Of a DNA stretch of 64,000 bases, positions 8,687 to 17,657 are shown piece by piece; within the stretch, counting starts at the first letter, position 1, and every line of letters begins with the position of its first letter. This stretch comes from an uncultured bacterium (GTDB taxonomy: Bacteria; Verrucomicrobiota; Lentisphaeria; Victivallales; Victivallaceae), in the NCBI GenBank assembly GCA_900551245.1, contig URVC01000008.1:1-64000 (forward strand), in the 5' to 3' direction. The notes beneath the pieces are model-generated. The model was not told where the DNA came from. It saw only the letters and a program-made list of their open reading frames with translations, and did no database searches. Made by a program: the position numbers and the translations under genes.

Positions 8687-9025
8687 TCAAAGTTCTGGTA
8701 CATCAATTTTGAGTTCTTTTTGAAACCATGCTGCAACCAAGCGCCGATGACAGAACTCGCCTTTTCGCTCATAGCAGCACAGAATCGCATTGTCACCCAG
8801 TTCGCGATAAACCTGCTCGGCATCCAAATGATCTAACACATACTTCTGATAGTTGCGTATATATTGTTTCTTATCACGATTTTCGCGATATGCGTTCAAA
8901 ATCCACCACGGTGGCGCGAGTTTTTTGTACTCACGTCCATGGAACTCGCTTGCACTTTTGAGCGCAATTGAAACGATATTATTATGTGTGAGAGTTCTTG
9001 CAATAGCAAAATTCGTTGTTTTCAT
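8687..9025 (-). CDS. DUF488-like protein
   Basis: A 112-aa protein ending in ILCCYERKGEFCHRRLVAAW. The C-x-E-x-n-C-H-R arrangement is characteristic of DUF488 proteins, which often lie in mobile or defence contexts and have no settled function. The ATG at 9025 has SD AGAAAGG; the longer open frame to 9124 overlaps another small ORF. The C-terminal VPEL ends shortly before a weak terminator. Confidence 0.7.
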   Translation of the reverse strand: MKTTNFAIARTLTHNNIVSIALKSASEFHGREYKKLAPPWWILNAYRENRDKKQYIRNYQKYVLDHLDAEQVYRELGDNAILCCYERKGEFCHRRLVAAWFQKELKIDVPEL

Positions 9026-9188
9026 TTTCTGGCCTTTCTCTGAATAATGAAAAATGGTGATCGTTTGTCGTATCTTTTTCAATGTTCCTGGGAAGCCATC
9101 TGCACATGGCAGATGCGGCAACACCCCCTTTCACAATGTCTTCAATGCGATATAACATTTCTTCTGAAAATCGCATCGTAAGTTGCAT
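8982..9188 (-). CDS. Small ribbon-helix-helix-like protein, possibly decayed
   Basis: A 68-aa ORF starting MQLTMRFSEEMLYRIEDIV, which resembles the start of a ribbon-helix-helix repressor (strand, then a helix with LYRIEDI). The rest does not continue the fold convincingly. The next stretch crosses a run of G (a C5 run on the plus strand), so a frameshifted remnant is possible. It overlaps the DUF488-like start by 44 nt and lies just after leader copy 3. No clear SD. Confidence 0.35.
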   Translation of the reverse strand: MQLTMRFSEEMLYRIEDIVKGGVAASAMCRWLPRNIEKDTTNDHHFSLFRERPENENNEFCYCKNSHT

Positions 9189-9202
9189 TTTGTATTAAAA
9201 AA

Positions 9203-9275
9203 CTCTGTTCTTTCGCAAAGAAGCCGCGCGGCGGACGGGAATCCGTCAGCCGGAAAAGCGGCGCAAAGAACAGAG
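9203..9275 (-). ncRNA. Nested-hairpin RNA leader, copy 3
   Basis: Minus strand. Outer stem CUCUGUUCUUU (9265-9275) with AAAGAACAGAG (9203-9213). Inner stems are as in copy 2, which it matches at 68 of 69 positions. It begins 7 nt after the stop of the methylase-helicase gene. Confidence 0.7.
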
Positions 9276-9282
9276 GGACTGG

Positions 9283-12200
9283 TCAGGCGCTCTTCTCCAG
9301 CGGTTCCTCCTCGGCATCTTCTTCATCGAGCTCATCCGTGATTTCGATTTTTTCGGCAATCACTTCGACGCCGAGGTCGAGGTAATCCGAGAGGCGCGGC
9401 ATGACTTCGATACGGCGGTCTTCATGGAGCAGGTCCAGCTCGTTCAACTCGAAAAGGAGCTTGTCGAGTTCCTTTTGAAGTTCGATGCGCTCATCGGCGT
9501 ATTTGAATACGCGCTTGCCTTCGGTTTCGGCAAGCTGTTTCAGACGCTGACGGTTCAGTTCCAGTGATTCCGCTTCGCCGACGGCTTCTTTTGCTTTGGC
9601 GTCCAGCACGGATTTCAGGCTGGTGATGAGCCCGCTTCCGGTCGTCACATCGCTGCCGACACGGATTTTGCCGTTGTAGAACGATTCTCCGGCAAGGCGG
9701 TAACGGATCACCGCCTGATCCTCGCGGGCACGGTAAATTTCAAACGGGCAGACCGCTTTGAGTTCGATTTCGATGCCGTTGATCTTCGCATAACCGAGGT
9801 CGATTGAAGCATCTTCCCGTTCCCGCCTGGCGTGCAGAATCGCCTGATAAATTCCTTTGCTGGTCAGGTGATTCGCCAGCTGTTTGACCAGGTATTCGGG
9901 CGTGCCTTCCAGGGCAATGCCATTGATTTCGATTTGCGGGAAGTCGGTCGGGAACGGATATGCCGCAAGTTCTTTCATACGCACAATATCCTTTTCCATG
10001 CGCGGAATCGCCCGTTCAAGCTCGGATTTCAAATCTTCATCACGGCGAACCGAACGGCGGAACTGATATTCCAGCGACTGCAGTTCCCGCAGCCGGGTCT
10101 CCACTTCGACCTTGCGGATCAGCTTGGGATTGCCGGAAATCTGCGCCGAAAACGAGGCGAAATCAATCGAAGTGTCATTGATCTCATCCATGCTGCGGCG
10201 TTTGCCTTTCAAGGCGTCGTTGATGAACTTCTGCTTTCGGGTCAGAATCTGATACATCCCCGCGTCAAGCGTTTCCGCCATGCCGTAACGGATCACTTCG
10301 ACCTCCGGCAGAATATTGCCCTGACGGACCAGACGTCCGGTCCTCTGCTCGGCGTCAGCCGGACGAAATGGGGCATCCAGATCATGTTCCACCGCAAGAC
10401 GTTCCTGCATATTGACGCCGGTTCCGAGCTTCTGAGTCGATCCCATAATGACGCGGACATCGCCGCTGTTCACCATGTCGAACACCTCCTGCCGCTGCTT
10501 GTCGGTTTTGTAGTCATTGATGATCGCGATTTCATCGGCGGGAATACCGCCTGCAACCAGTTTCCGCTTGATCTCACGGAATACGTCGAAGCAGACCGTC
10601 TTGCCGTTTTTGAGCTGGAAAAGATCGCTGAACACGACCTGCGCGGCTTTGATGGAATCGTATTCACGATACTTTTCCAGAATCTTATTGACGCAGACAT
10701 TGAGCTTGGAACCGGGATCATCCTTCGCATCGGCTGCAATCAGGCGCAGATCGATGGTCGCCTTGCGGGAGAGCCCGTAAATCAGCAGCGGAATGTGCGT
10801 AAATTCCCGTTTTTTCGAGTTGTCGAGCTGCTCGAACCAGGTGTAGACATCGCTCAGATAATCCATGAAGCGGGAGACCTGTTCGGTTCGCGGCAGACTG
10901 ATCTGCTCCGGATGCCCGCCTTTGATCGGCGGTTTCGGAATGCCGGTCAGATCCTCCGGCAGAATCACGTCCGCACAGCTCCGGAACATCTTGGAGAGCT
11001 CCACGATGTTCGTGAATTTACAGAACCGCGAGACCATTTTGAGGCGTCCGGCGGCATTCAATTCCATCGCCGTTTCGCTCTGGGTAAAAGTCGAAGCGAA
11101 ACGGTCGAAAGTATCCACATGAAACGCCGACAAACTCTCCGGCGATACGTAGCGAACCATGTTGAACAGCTCCGGAAGCTGGTTCGTGACAGGCGTTCCA
11201 GTTGCCGTGTAGATATTCCTTCCGCCCGTTTTTTCGCGGATCTGATTCAGCTTCAATGTCAAAGAAAACGCCTTTTGCGAAGCGGCGTTGTCCAGCCCCT
11301 TTACCCGCGTCATTTTCGTGACGAAGAAGTTCCGTTTGTAGCTGTGAACTTCGTCCATGAAGATGCAGTCCACGCCCAGTTGGTCGAAATAGACGATATC
11401 TTCCGAGGCATGGCGATCCTCCAGTTTATTCAGACGGTTTTTGAGGCTGCGTTTGCGTTGTTGCGCCGCTTTCACTTGGCGTCTCGAAAGTCGCATGCCC
11501 GCAGAGTTCTCCGTTTGGGCAAGCGCATTAAGTTCCTCCTGATATTTCGCCCGCACGAGGTCGGGATTGTCCTCAATCATATTGAACGAACTCTGAGCGA
11601 TGATGACGATATCCCATTTGCCCGTGGCAATGCGCCCGAGAAACCGTTTGCGCTTCTCCTTGACCAGATCATTTTTCGTCGCGACCAGGATGTTGGCGGT
11701 CGGGTAGAGCTTCGGGGCGAATTCCGCAAACTGCTGAAGCGTGGCGTTCTGAACGACAATCATCGTCTTCGTCGCAAGTTTGAGGCGGATCAGTTCCATG
11801 GCGGCGGTAATCATAACGGCTGTTTTCCCGGCTCCGACCGCGTGCGCCAGCAAGCTGTTCCCCTGAATGCACCGCGTGACCGCCCGCTTCTGATGTTCGC
11901 GCAGAATGAACGGCTTGCCGTCGATTACCGAACTCGCCCCCGGATAAACGTCGAACGTCGGCAGGTCGTATTGCTGCAACACATAGTTGTTGAAGCATTC
12001 GTTATAGACCTGTTCCACCTCCAGCGCAAGCTCACGGTCATCCATCACGAAGTCGTGGAAACGGTTCTGGATTTCATTCTTATACTGACGCGCCATCAGA
12101 GTCGCTTCTTTATCTATGACCTCGACATACGCTTTACGATCCGCATTCCAGACCGATTTCTGGATGACCGGATCTTTCAGATTCAGGATGAGCTCAATCA

Positions 12201-14373
12201 GCTCCACCGTGTCGAGGGTGTCGAGATTGTACTGATTCAGGAGCTGGCTGCTCTGGTAATCGGCATCGACCTTCCAGCTGTCGGAATCTTCATCATAATG
12301 AATCTCTACTTTGCCGTTCAAGTCTTTGGCGACCCATTTCTGAACGAGTTCTGCAGGCAGCCAGAACGAACCGAGCGCAAAGTCGATATCTTCAATGGTC
12401 AACGGTTTCGGCAGAACCGTTTTCAACGCCTCCACATTGGAGGTCAGACCATGCGCCTGCGCTTCCTCGATCTTCATCTTGATGTGCCCTGAAAGATAGC
12501 GGCTTTTGAGTTCAATTCTCAGTGCGGCCGGGTTGTAGAAATACTCGCCGCTCGCCAGAAGTTCCGTCCTGACACTTTCCGCATCCTTGCCGGTGATCCG
12601 GGCGATGTATTCAAGGTCGATTTTATTGCGGTAGGCATGGGAAATCAGTCCGGCTTCGATGACGTTTTCCGCATGATCCGGTTCCCGCCACGGCCATTGC
12701 GTCCGCTTGAAAAGGATGTCGCCCGGTTCATAGACTTTTTTCGTCGTCTTGATCCCGGCTTTGTTGGTTTCGGTCGCTTTGCGGCAGTTTTCAATCGCCG
12801 CAACTTTGAGGTATTCGGGATCTTCCACACAATATTTATGAACGGTCTTATTGGAAAGCACGCCGTATTTTGCGACATGATCGTTGTAAATGCAGCGAAG
12901 CCGGATGCGCAAATCCTCAATCTCTTCATCCGGGGCATTGAAATCCAATTGCGCCTCAATGAGTTCGTTCAGCGCATTCTTGATCTTGACGAAGGAATGG
13001 ACTTTCTGCGTCTCCTTGAGCGTGAGATTTTCCCCTTTGCGGTCCTTCATGCGGCGTCCCATGCCGTCAATGACCTGATAAACGGTGTCGAGGGTGGAAA
13101 AGATGCTGTATTCCCGGCAGTCTTCCGGCGGGTCCTTCTCCTCCGGAATATTCGTCCGCTCCGCATAGGAAATGACTTCAACTTTGGGCGCAGTCGCTTC
13201 CGGAAGTGTATTGCCGAACAGATCGGTATTTTCGGGAACTTCCGGCAGAGCGGGCATGAACTCTTTTCGCGCGATATCGAAATGTTCCTTCAGACTTTTG
13301 CCATCCGGCAGAACGGTCGGTGTATTCAGCTTACCATACATTTTGCCGGTGTTCGAGAGTCTTCCGAACACATGTTCCGGATGCTGCGCGAAGTAACAGT
13401 TGACCTCAATTCTTCCCATCTTATCGGCGGTGTCAACCCATTGCAGATTCCCGGAAAGATTCTCCCGATACCCTTTTTTCAGAATGAGAATATCGGCGAC
13501 GATTTCCGTTCCGGCGAAAGTATTGTTCGGCAGACGGTAAGCCTTCACAAGTCCCGCACGCCCGTTCGTAACTAGCGGCATGGAACCGGGTTTGTCCATC
13601 GTGGAACTGGAGGTCAGAAGGACGGCATAGCCATTTTCCTTCAGACAATCCAACGCGCGGGAGATGAAATAATTATGCAGATTCCAGGCATTGTAAGAAC
13701 GGTAATTCCGGTCATACGGGGCAAATCTGCCGAACGGAACATTGCCGATTACGAGGTCATACTGCTCCGGCAGCTTGACCGTCTCCAGCGATGCAATCCG
13801 GATGTCTGACTCCGGATAAAGCGTCTTCGCGATGTTTCCCGAAATTTTATCAATCTCGACGGCTGTAAACTCATAGGCATTCTGAAACGGCGCAAGTCCG
13901 ATGAAATTTCCAGTACCGGCGCCGAGTTCCGCAACCTTGCCGGACTTGATCTCCAACTCCTGCCGGACAAGATCCCACATGAAATCAATGATATATTCGG
14001 GCGTGTAATAACTGTCGAGAATGGAGTTCTGCGCCGTCTGATATTCCTCGTCGGAAAGCAGTTCCTTGAGTGTCTGATGATGGCGATTGCCTTCCATGAA
14101 AACTTTGGTCAGCCCGCCCCATCCGCTGAACTGCGAAAGCATGACCTGCTCCTCGTGAGACGGAACCCGTTCTCCGGCTCCGAGTTCTTTCAGCAGACGG
14201 ATCGCCTTGAGATTCGCCTCAATCCTCGCCGCCGGAGTCGTCGGCATCCCATGCCTGCCGTCATTCTGAAAGTTCCGCGGAACGACCGTTTCCGGAAGTT
14301 CCTGCACCTTCGATTGAACCGCCGCCTGCATCGCGGCAAAATCGAACAAATCCAACTGTATTGCTTCCATCAT
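9283..14373 (-). CDS. DNA methyltransferase-SNF2-type helicase fusion
   Basis: A ~1,696-aa protein of the large methylase-helicase type common on conjugative elements. The N-terminal third carries an N6-adenine methyltransferase fold: SAM motif AELGAGTGNF (about 149) and IGNVPFG (about 209), the counterpart of NPPF. A central part without motifs leads to a superfamily 2 helicase: Walker A HAVGAGKTAVM (about 843), MDEVHSYKRN (about 1004), TGTPVTN (about 1058), and GTGVNM ... QRTGRLVRQGN (about 1347). The C-terminus is coiled coil and acidic. The ATG at 14373 was chosen (SD AAAGGA upstream); the open frame to 14460 covers an RNA leader. Probable roles are self-modification or anti-restriction. 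No separate nuclease is seen. Confidence 0.9.
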   Translation of the reverse strand: MMEAIQLDLFDFAAMQAAVQSKVQELPETVVPRNFQNDGRHGMPTTPAARIEANLKAIRLLKELGAGERVPSHEEQVMLSQFSGWGGLTKVFMEGNRHHQTLKELLSDEEYQTAQNSILDSYYTPEYIIDFMWDLVRQELEIKSGKVAELGAGTGNFIGLAPFQNAYEFTAVEIDKISGNIAKTLYPESDIRIASLETVKLPEQYDLVIGNVPFGRFAPYDRNYRSYNAWNLHNYFISRALDCLKENGYAVLLTSSSTMDKPGSMPLVTNGRAGLVKAYRLPNNTFAGTEIVADILILKKGYRENLSGNLQWVDTADKMGRIEVNCYFAQHPEHVFGRLSNTGKMYGKLNTPTVLPDGKSLKEHFDIARKEFMPALPEVPENTDLFGNTLPEATAPKVEVISYAERTNIPEEKDPPEDCREYSIFSTLDTVYQVIDGMGRRMKDRKGENLTLKETQKVHSFVKIKNALNELIEAQLDFNAPDEEIEDLRIRLRCIYNDHVAKYGVLSNKTVHKYCVEDPEYLKVAAIENCRKATETNKAGIKTTKKVYEPGDILFKRTQWPWREPDHAENVIEAGLISHAYRNKIDLEYIARITGKDAESVRTELLASGEYFYNPAALRIELKSRYLSGHIKMKIEEAQAHGLTSNVEALKTVLPKPLTIEDIDFALGSFWLPAELVQKWVAKDLNGKVEIHYDEDSDSWKVDADYQSSQLLNQYNLDTLDTVELIELILNLKDPVIQKSVWNADRKAYVEVIDKEATLMARQYKNEIQNRFHDFVMDDRELALEVEQVYNECFNNYVLQQYDLPTFDVYPGASSVIDGKPFILREHQKRAVTRCIQGNSLLAHAVGAGKTAVMITAAMELIRLKLATKTMIVVQNATLQQFAEFAPKLYPTANILVATKNDLVKEKRKRFLGRIATGKWDIVIIAQSSFNMIEDNPDLVRAKYQEELNALAQTENSAGMRLSRRQVKAAQQRKRSLKNRLNKLEDRHASEDIVYFDQLGVDCIFMDEVHSYKRNFFVTKMTRVKGLDNAASQKAFSLTLKLNQIREKTGGRNIYTATGTPVTNQLPELFNMVRYVSPESLSAFHVDTFDRFASTFTQSETAMELNAAGRLKMVSRFCKFTNIVELSKMFRSCADVILPEDLTGIPKPPIKGGHPEQISLPRTEQVSRFMDYLSDVYTWFEQLDNSKKREFTHIPLLIYGLSRKATIDLRLIAADAKDDPGSKLNVCVNKILEKYREYDSIKAAQVVFSDLFQLKNGKTVCFDVFREIKRKLVAGGIPADEIAIINDYKTDKQRQEVFDMVNSGDVRVIMGSTQKLGTGVNMQERLAVEHDLDAPFRPADAEQRTGRLVRQGNILPEVEVIRYGMAETLDAGMYQILTRKQKFINDALKGKRRSMDEINDTSIDFASFSAQISGNPKLIRKVEVETRLRELQSLEYQFRRSVRRDEDLKSELERAIPRMEKDIVRMKELAAYPFPTDFPQIEINGIALEGTPEYLVKQLANHLTSKGIYQAILHARREREDASIDLGYAKINGIEIELKAVCPFEIYRAREDQAVIRYRLAGESFYNGKIRVGSDVTTGSGLITSLKSVLDAKAKEAVGEAESLELNRQRLKQLAETEGKRVFKYADERIELQKELDKLLFELNELDLLHEDRRIEVMPRLSDYLDLGVEVIAEKIEITDELDEEDAEEEPLEKSA

Positions 14374-14387
14374 CCTTATCCTTTCGG

Positions 14388-14460
14388 TTGATTTTTTGCC
14401 CGAAGGCTGACGGACCGAAACAGGATGCAGCGTCATCCGCTCCGGCAGCCGGGAAATCAA
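14388..14460 (-). ncRNA. Nested-hairpin RNA leader, copy 4 (diverged)
   Basis: Minus strand. Outer stem UUGAUUU/AAAUCAA (14454-14460 with 14388-14394), then CCC/GGG and GGCUG/CAGCC, a UCCG/CGGA pair, and an inner GGAUG/CAUCC hairpin. An AT-rich AATAAT lies just upstream and could be a -10 element. It ends 15 nt before the methylase-helicase ATG. Confidence 0.55.
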
Positions 14461-14494
14461 ACGAAAAAAATTATTTCTTTTTTATCAGATTCCA

Positions 14495-14540
14495 TTTGAT
14501 TTTCAAAGGAAAAGATGCTATTTTTCCTTTGAAAATCAAA
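14495..14540 (+). promoter_or_regulatory. Perfect 19-bp inverted repeat, probable AbiEi operator
   Basis: TTTGATTTTCAAAGGAAAA (14495-14513) is repeated inverted without mismatch at 14522-14540, 8-nt loop. The right arm ends 12 nt before the abiEi start and touches its SD. AbiEi antitoxins are known to repress their own operon by binding inverted repeats in the promoter. The repeat also lies in the divergent intergenic region shared with the methylase-helicase leader. Confidence 0.7.
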
Positions 14541-14551
14541 GGAAAATCAAT

Positions 14552-15160
14552 ATGCTCTCTATTGAAGATAAAATACTTGCGAGAATAAAATCCCATGGCA
14601 GAGGATGGGCGATGACCAATAGCGATTTTGGAGACTTGGCCAAGACTGCAACCATAGATTGGAGCCTATATCGTCTCAAAGATAAAAAAATTATTCGCCC
14701 CCTTTTGCGGGGCATTTACGATTATCCCCGCTTCAGTGAACTTCTTCAAGAAGAGATGGCACCTGATATGGAAATGGTTGCCAGAGCCATTGCCCGAAAG
14801 TTCCAGTGGAATATTTTGATTTCCGGCAATGCGGCATTGAATTATTTAGGATTGAGTACTCAGGTCCCAATGCGTTTAACCTATTTTTCGGATGGTCCAA
14901 CCCGGCAGTATGAGATTGGCAGTCGAACAATAGAATTCAAACATATTTCTCTTAAAGAGGCGAGATTTGCAAATATCAAAAGTGAAATCATAGTCCAAGC
15001 TCTCCGGGAGTTGGGGGCCGAACATATTACTGCAGAGATCATAAATAAGATACGTAACTTTATTCCGGCATCAGAACGGAATAAAATCTTGAAAGATACT
15101 CAATTCACTACAGATTGGATTCATGATAAAATAAAATTAATCTGCTCGGAAGGAAACTAA
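14552..15160 (+). CDS. abiEi: AbiEi-type antitoxin / transcriptional repressor
   Basis: Antitoxin half of an AbiE (type IV) toxin-antitoxin and abortive-infection pair. The 202-aa protein starts with a winged-helix-like region ending in YRLKDKKIIRPLLRGIYDYP, the usual wing in AbiEi proteins. A C-terminal domain follows with NAALNYLGLSTQVP, typical of the family. SD AAAGGA lies 8 nt upstream of the ATG. The toxin gene follows after two bases. The promoter region holds a perfect 19-bp inverted repeat. The pair is oriented against the surrounding genes, so it is an independent insertion in the cargo region. Confidence 0.88.
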   Translation: MLSIEDKILARIKSHGRGWAMTNSDFGDLAKTATIDWSLYRLKDKKIIRPLLRGIYDYPRFSELLQEEMAPDMEMVARAIARKFQWNILISGNAALNYLGLSTQVPMRLTYFSDGPTRQYEIGSRTIEFKHISLKEARFANIKSEIIVQALRELGAEHITAEIINKIRNFIPASERNKILKDTQFTTDWIHDKIKLICSEGN

Positions 15161-15162
15161 TC

Positions 15163-16143
15163 ATGGACAAAATTGCTCGTATGGATTCCAAAAAACGGCA
15201 GGAACTTTTTGTTCAAACGGCAGCAAAATTTCCTTATTTGTCTGAAGCCGCAGTGGAAAAAGATTTCTGGGTCTGCTGGATGTTGAAGCAGCTTTTCGAT
15301 TCTTCATTGAGGGATACTGTTATATTTAAAGGGGGAACCAGCCTTTCCAAAATTTTTCATCTGATTAAACGATTTTCAGAAGATATTGATTTGATTCTGA
15401 ATTGGAAAGAGAATCCGATAGGTAATCCGTTAGAGAGACGCAGCAATGCACAACAGGCCAAGTTCAATGAAGAACTGGATACTTGGGGACAGCATTATAT
15501 TGCAGACGTATTGCTGCCTGAGATACAGAAACTTTGCGCGGGCATCTGTGTTGCTGAACTTTCAGAGGAAAAACCAGACAATATTATAATCACCTATCCA
15601 AAATCTTTTTCCGATGAATATCTGCGTCCCCAGATATTGTTGGAAATCGGAGCGAAAGCGGCCTGGGTGCCGCATGCTGCCTATAAAATTTCGCCTTATG
15701 CCTCAAACGCATATCCACAATTATTTGCTACGCCGGAAATAGATATTATTGCAACGACTCCGGAACGTTCTTTTTGGGAAAAAATTACCATTCTTCATGC
15801 AGAAGCGCACCGTCCAGAGAATAGTAAAATACGGGGACGTTACTCCAGGCACTATTACGATACGGTTATGATTGCACGGAGTTCTGTAAAAGAGTCAGCA
15901 TTCTCCGATTTGGAATTATTGAAGCAAGTTGTCGATTTTAAGGATAAGTTCTATCATTGCGGATGGGCAAATTATAAGGATGCCAAACCGGGAACAATGA
16001 GGCTGTTGCCAGCGGAACATTCCATGAAAGCTTTGAAAGCAGACTATATGGCGATGAGAGCCATGATTTACGGAGATTATATTTCATTTGAAGAGTTATT
16101 GAATGAACTACGGTCTCTTGAAAATGAAATCAATTCTCTTTAA
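15163..16143 (+). CDS. abiEii: AbiEii-type nucleotidyltransferase toxin
   Basis: Toxin of the AbiE pair. The 326-aa protein has the nucleotidyltransferase signature FKGGTSLSK (about residues 55-63) followed by RFSEDIDLIL (70-79), with the two catalytic acids in EDID. It also has ERSFWEKITILHAEAHR in the middle and RYSRHYYD, which AbiEii proteins share. Family members modify tRNA ends or use GTP and arrest growth when the antitoxin fails, often during phage infection. It begins two bases after abiEi. It ends two bases before the convergent stop of 16145-16579. Confidence 0.9.
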   Translation: MDKIARMDSKKRQELFVQTAAKFPYLSEAAVEKDFWVCWMLKQLFDSSLRDTVIFKGGTSLSKIFHLIKRFSEDIDLILNWKENPIGNPLERRSNAQQAKFNEELDTWGQHYIADVLLPEIQKLCAGICVAELSEEKPDNIIITYPKSFSDEYLRPQILLEIGAKAAWVPHAAYKISPYASNAYPQLFATPEIDIIATTPERSFWEKITILHAEAHRPENSKIRGRYSRHYYDTVMIARSSVKESAFSDLELLKQVVDFKDKFYHCGWANYKDAKPGTMRLLPAEHSMKALKADYMAMRAMIYGDYISFEELLNELRSLENEINSL

Positions 16144-16144
16144 T

Positions 16145-16579
16145 TCAAAATGCGGTGATGCAGATTCCTGCGAGCAGTATGGCGGTGATGATTCCGATCA
16201 GCAGAAAGAACAGGATCACTTTTCCTGTATTGAACTTTCCGACATGCCGGATCAATCGGATCAGTCCCAGAGAACCGAATTGCACAATGATGAAAAAGCC
16301 GGCACCGCATACAGCCCAGAGAAATTTTTTGTTGGAAAAATTCCGCCAGGTCGGAACTTGGCCATATACCAATGAAACCAGAATCAGCATGACTCCGCCG
16401 ATGGCGATCAGGAACAGAACAGCTTTCATCAGCGCATAAAGTTTGAGCGAGACGGGATGTCCGTATACTTTCTGATCAATCCAGAACTCTTTCTCACGGT
16501 CGGATTGACGCATGATCCATTTGTAAATGCTGTAGACCAGAAGTATGAAAGCCGCAGGTGTAGAGAGAAGAATATACAT
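16145..16579 (-). CDS. Four-pass membrane protein, unknown
   Basis: A ~144-aa, very hydrophobic protein with about four membrane segments (near residues 1-20, 50-70, 86-107 and 122-143) and a basic first loop (RQSDREKEFWIDQK). I do not recognise the family. There is no clear SD; a TTG at 16588 is also in frame. A perfect 12-bp GC-rich hairpin (16590-16621) lies directly upstream. The gene follows 16642-16950 on the same strand. Confidence 0.6.
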   Translation of the reverse strand: MYILLSTPAAFILLVYSIYKWIMRQSDREKEFWIDQKVYGHPVSLKLYALMKAVLFLIAIGGVMLILVSLVYGQVPTWRNFSNKKFLWAVCGAGFFIIVQFGSLGLIRLIRHVGKFNTGKVILFFLLIGIITAILLAGICITAF

Positions 16580-16589
16580 AATTTTCAAT

Positions 16590-16621
16590 CCGGGGGGATG
16601 TGATCCTGTACATCCCCCCGG
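16590..16621 (-). other. Perfect 12-bp GC hairpin upstream of the membrane-protein gene
   Basis: CCGGGGGGATGT (16590-16601) and ACATCCCCCCGG (16610-16621) pair perfectly around an 8-nt loop. On the plus strand it is followed by a pyrimidine run ending in six Ts, so it could be a plus-strand terminator. On the minus strand it sits right before the next gene's start and has no U-run. Confidence 0.6.
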
Positions 16622-16641
16622 CTCCTTTCTTTCTTTCTTTT

Positions 16642-16950
16642 TTAGCTGAACAATTCAGCGGCTCCGTCGGTTATGACGGGGACGTTGTGGGCGTCGACAG
16701 TGGCGTATTTTTCGATCAATTCACAGCCTTCCCGCGACAGCAGATGTTCCGCCGGGGTGTCGCCGGTGACGTAATGAACTCCTTCCTCGACCTGTTTTCC
16801 GGTCGCCTGATAGTATTTGGCGCGGGTGTCAGCCCATGCGCAGGCAAGCTCCGGAACTCCGTAAAAAAATCGTTCCTCCGATTTTTTCGAGTTCAGATGG
16901 GCGGCAAGTTCATTCAAGGTGACGAATTTTTTGTTGTTGACGATCTTCAT
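16642..16950 (-). CDS. Hypothetical protein (102 aa)
   Basis: A soluble ~102-aa protein: MKIVNNKKFVTLNELAAHLN, then EERFFYGVPELACAWADTRA and a C-terminus with DAHNVPVITDGAAELF. Its ATG overlaps the stop of the upstream gene (ATGA, 16947-16950), so it is translationally coupled. SD AAAGGA is present. Function unknown. Confidence 0.6.
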   Translation of the reverse strand: MKIVNNKKFVTLNELAAHLNSKKSEERFFYGVPELACAWADTRAKYYQATGKQVEEGVHYVTGDTPAEHLLSREGCELIEKYATVDAHNVPVITDGAAELFS

Positions 16951-17657
16951 GCAATTTTCCTTTCCTGGGTGTTGTGTTGGTTCATCAGTTCGTCCAGCAG
17001 CGTTCTTTCCTCCGGGTTCAGGCGGTCGATGACATTCAGCACGAGCGCAACGGAAACCGGAAGTTCCGCTTTGAGCTTCGACGCCGACGAAATGAGCTGA
17101 GAGGCTTCTTCCTTTGTCATGTTCTCCCATTTCCGACGGGTGATCGTGGGAAGTCTGCCGTTGCAGATCATTTCAGCCAGCGCCGCTTTCTGCCGGGACG
17201 TGGCGAGTCCGGTCCGCATGACCGGAACATATTCCATCTCGAATCCGCGCAGGATTTGAGAGGATGAAATCGGTGTGATATCGACCGCAAGCCGTCCGGC
17301 GAGGTCGTCCGCAGAGACGATTTTTCTGCCGAACGCGAAGTAGTGATACAGTCCTTCCAGCGGATTCAGATAGACATCACTCTGGAGTCCGGTAACGGCG
17401 AATACTTCCTCCGGCCGGAGTTCCGGCAGACGAACGGTCAGATCGTTCAGATGTTCTTCCGTGAACGCCGTGAGCGTCATCAGCCGGAGCTTCTTCTGCC
17501 GGTTGCGATAGGCGATTCTCCGACTGGACAGGAATCCGACGTGGAGAATCAATTCGTCGATTTCCTTGTCACAGGTCGGAAGCGGAACATCCGCTGGAAT
17601 CAGTCCGGCGGCGCGGCCGCGCAGGAATGCCTCATGTTCCAATTCAGTCAGATACAT
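16947..17657 (-). CDS. Helical-module protein in the dnaN block
   Basis: A 236-aa all-helical soluble protein. The clearest module copy is LATSRQKAALAEMICNGRLP followed by RKWENMTKEEASQLISSASK (about residues 150-195). Weaker relatives seem to lie on both sides. It overlaps the preceding gene by 14 nt and the following one by 4, so the three form a tight operon downstream of dnaN. No catalytic motif is seen; an adaptor, structural or nucleic-acid-binding role is a guess. Confidence 0.65.
   Translation of the reverse strand: MYLTELEHEAFLRGRAAGLIPADVPLPTCDKEIDELILHVGFLSSRRIAYRNRQKKLRLMTLTAFTEEHLNDLTVRLPELRPEEVFAVTGLQSDVYLNPLEGLYHYFAFGRKIVSADDLAGRLAVDITPISSSQILRGFEMEYVPVMRTGLATSRQKAALAEMICNGRLPTITRRKWENMTKEEASQLISSASKLKAELPVSVALVLNVIDRLNPEERTLLDELMNQHNTQERKIA

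Noticed and set aside
9832..12492. 886-aa open frame on the plus strand inside the methylase-helicase gene
   Set aside because: Antisense shadow of a gene with clear motifs; the translation is basic, His/Phe-rich and has no recognisable domain.
14361..14588. 75-aa plus-strand frame overlapping the abiE promoter
   Set aside because: It runs through the RNA leader and operator and has no SD; abiEi starts at 14552 in another frame.
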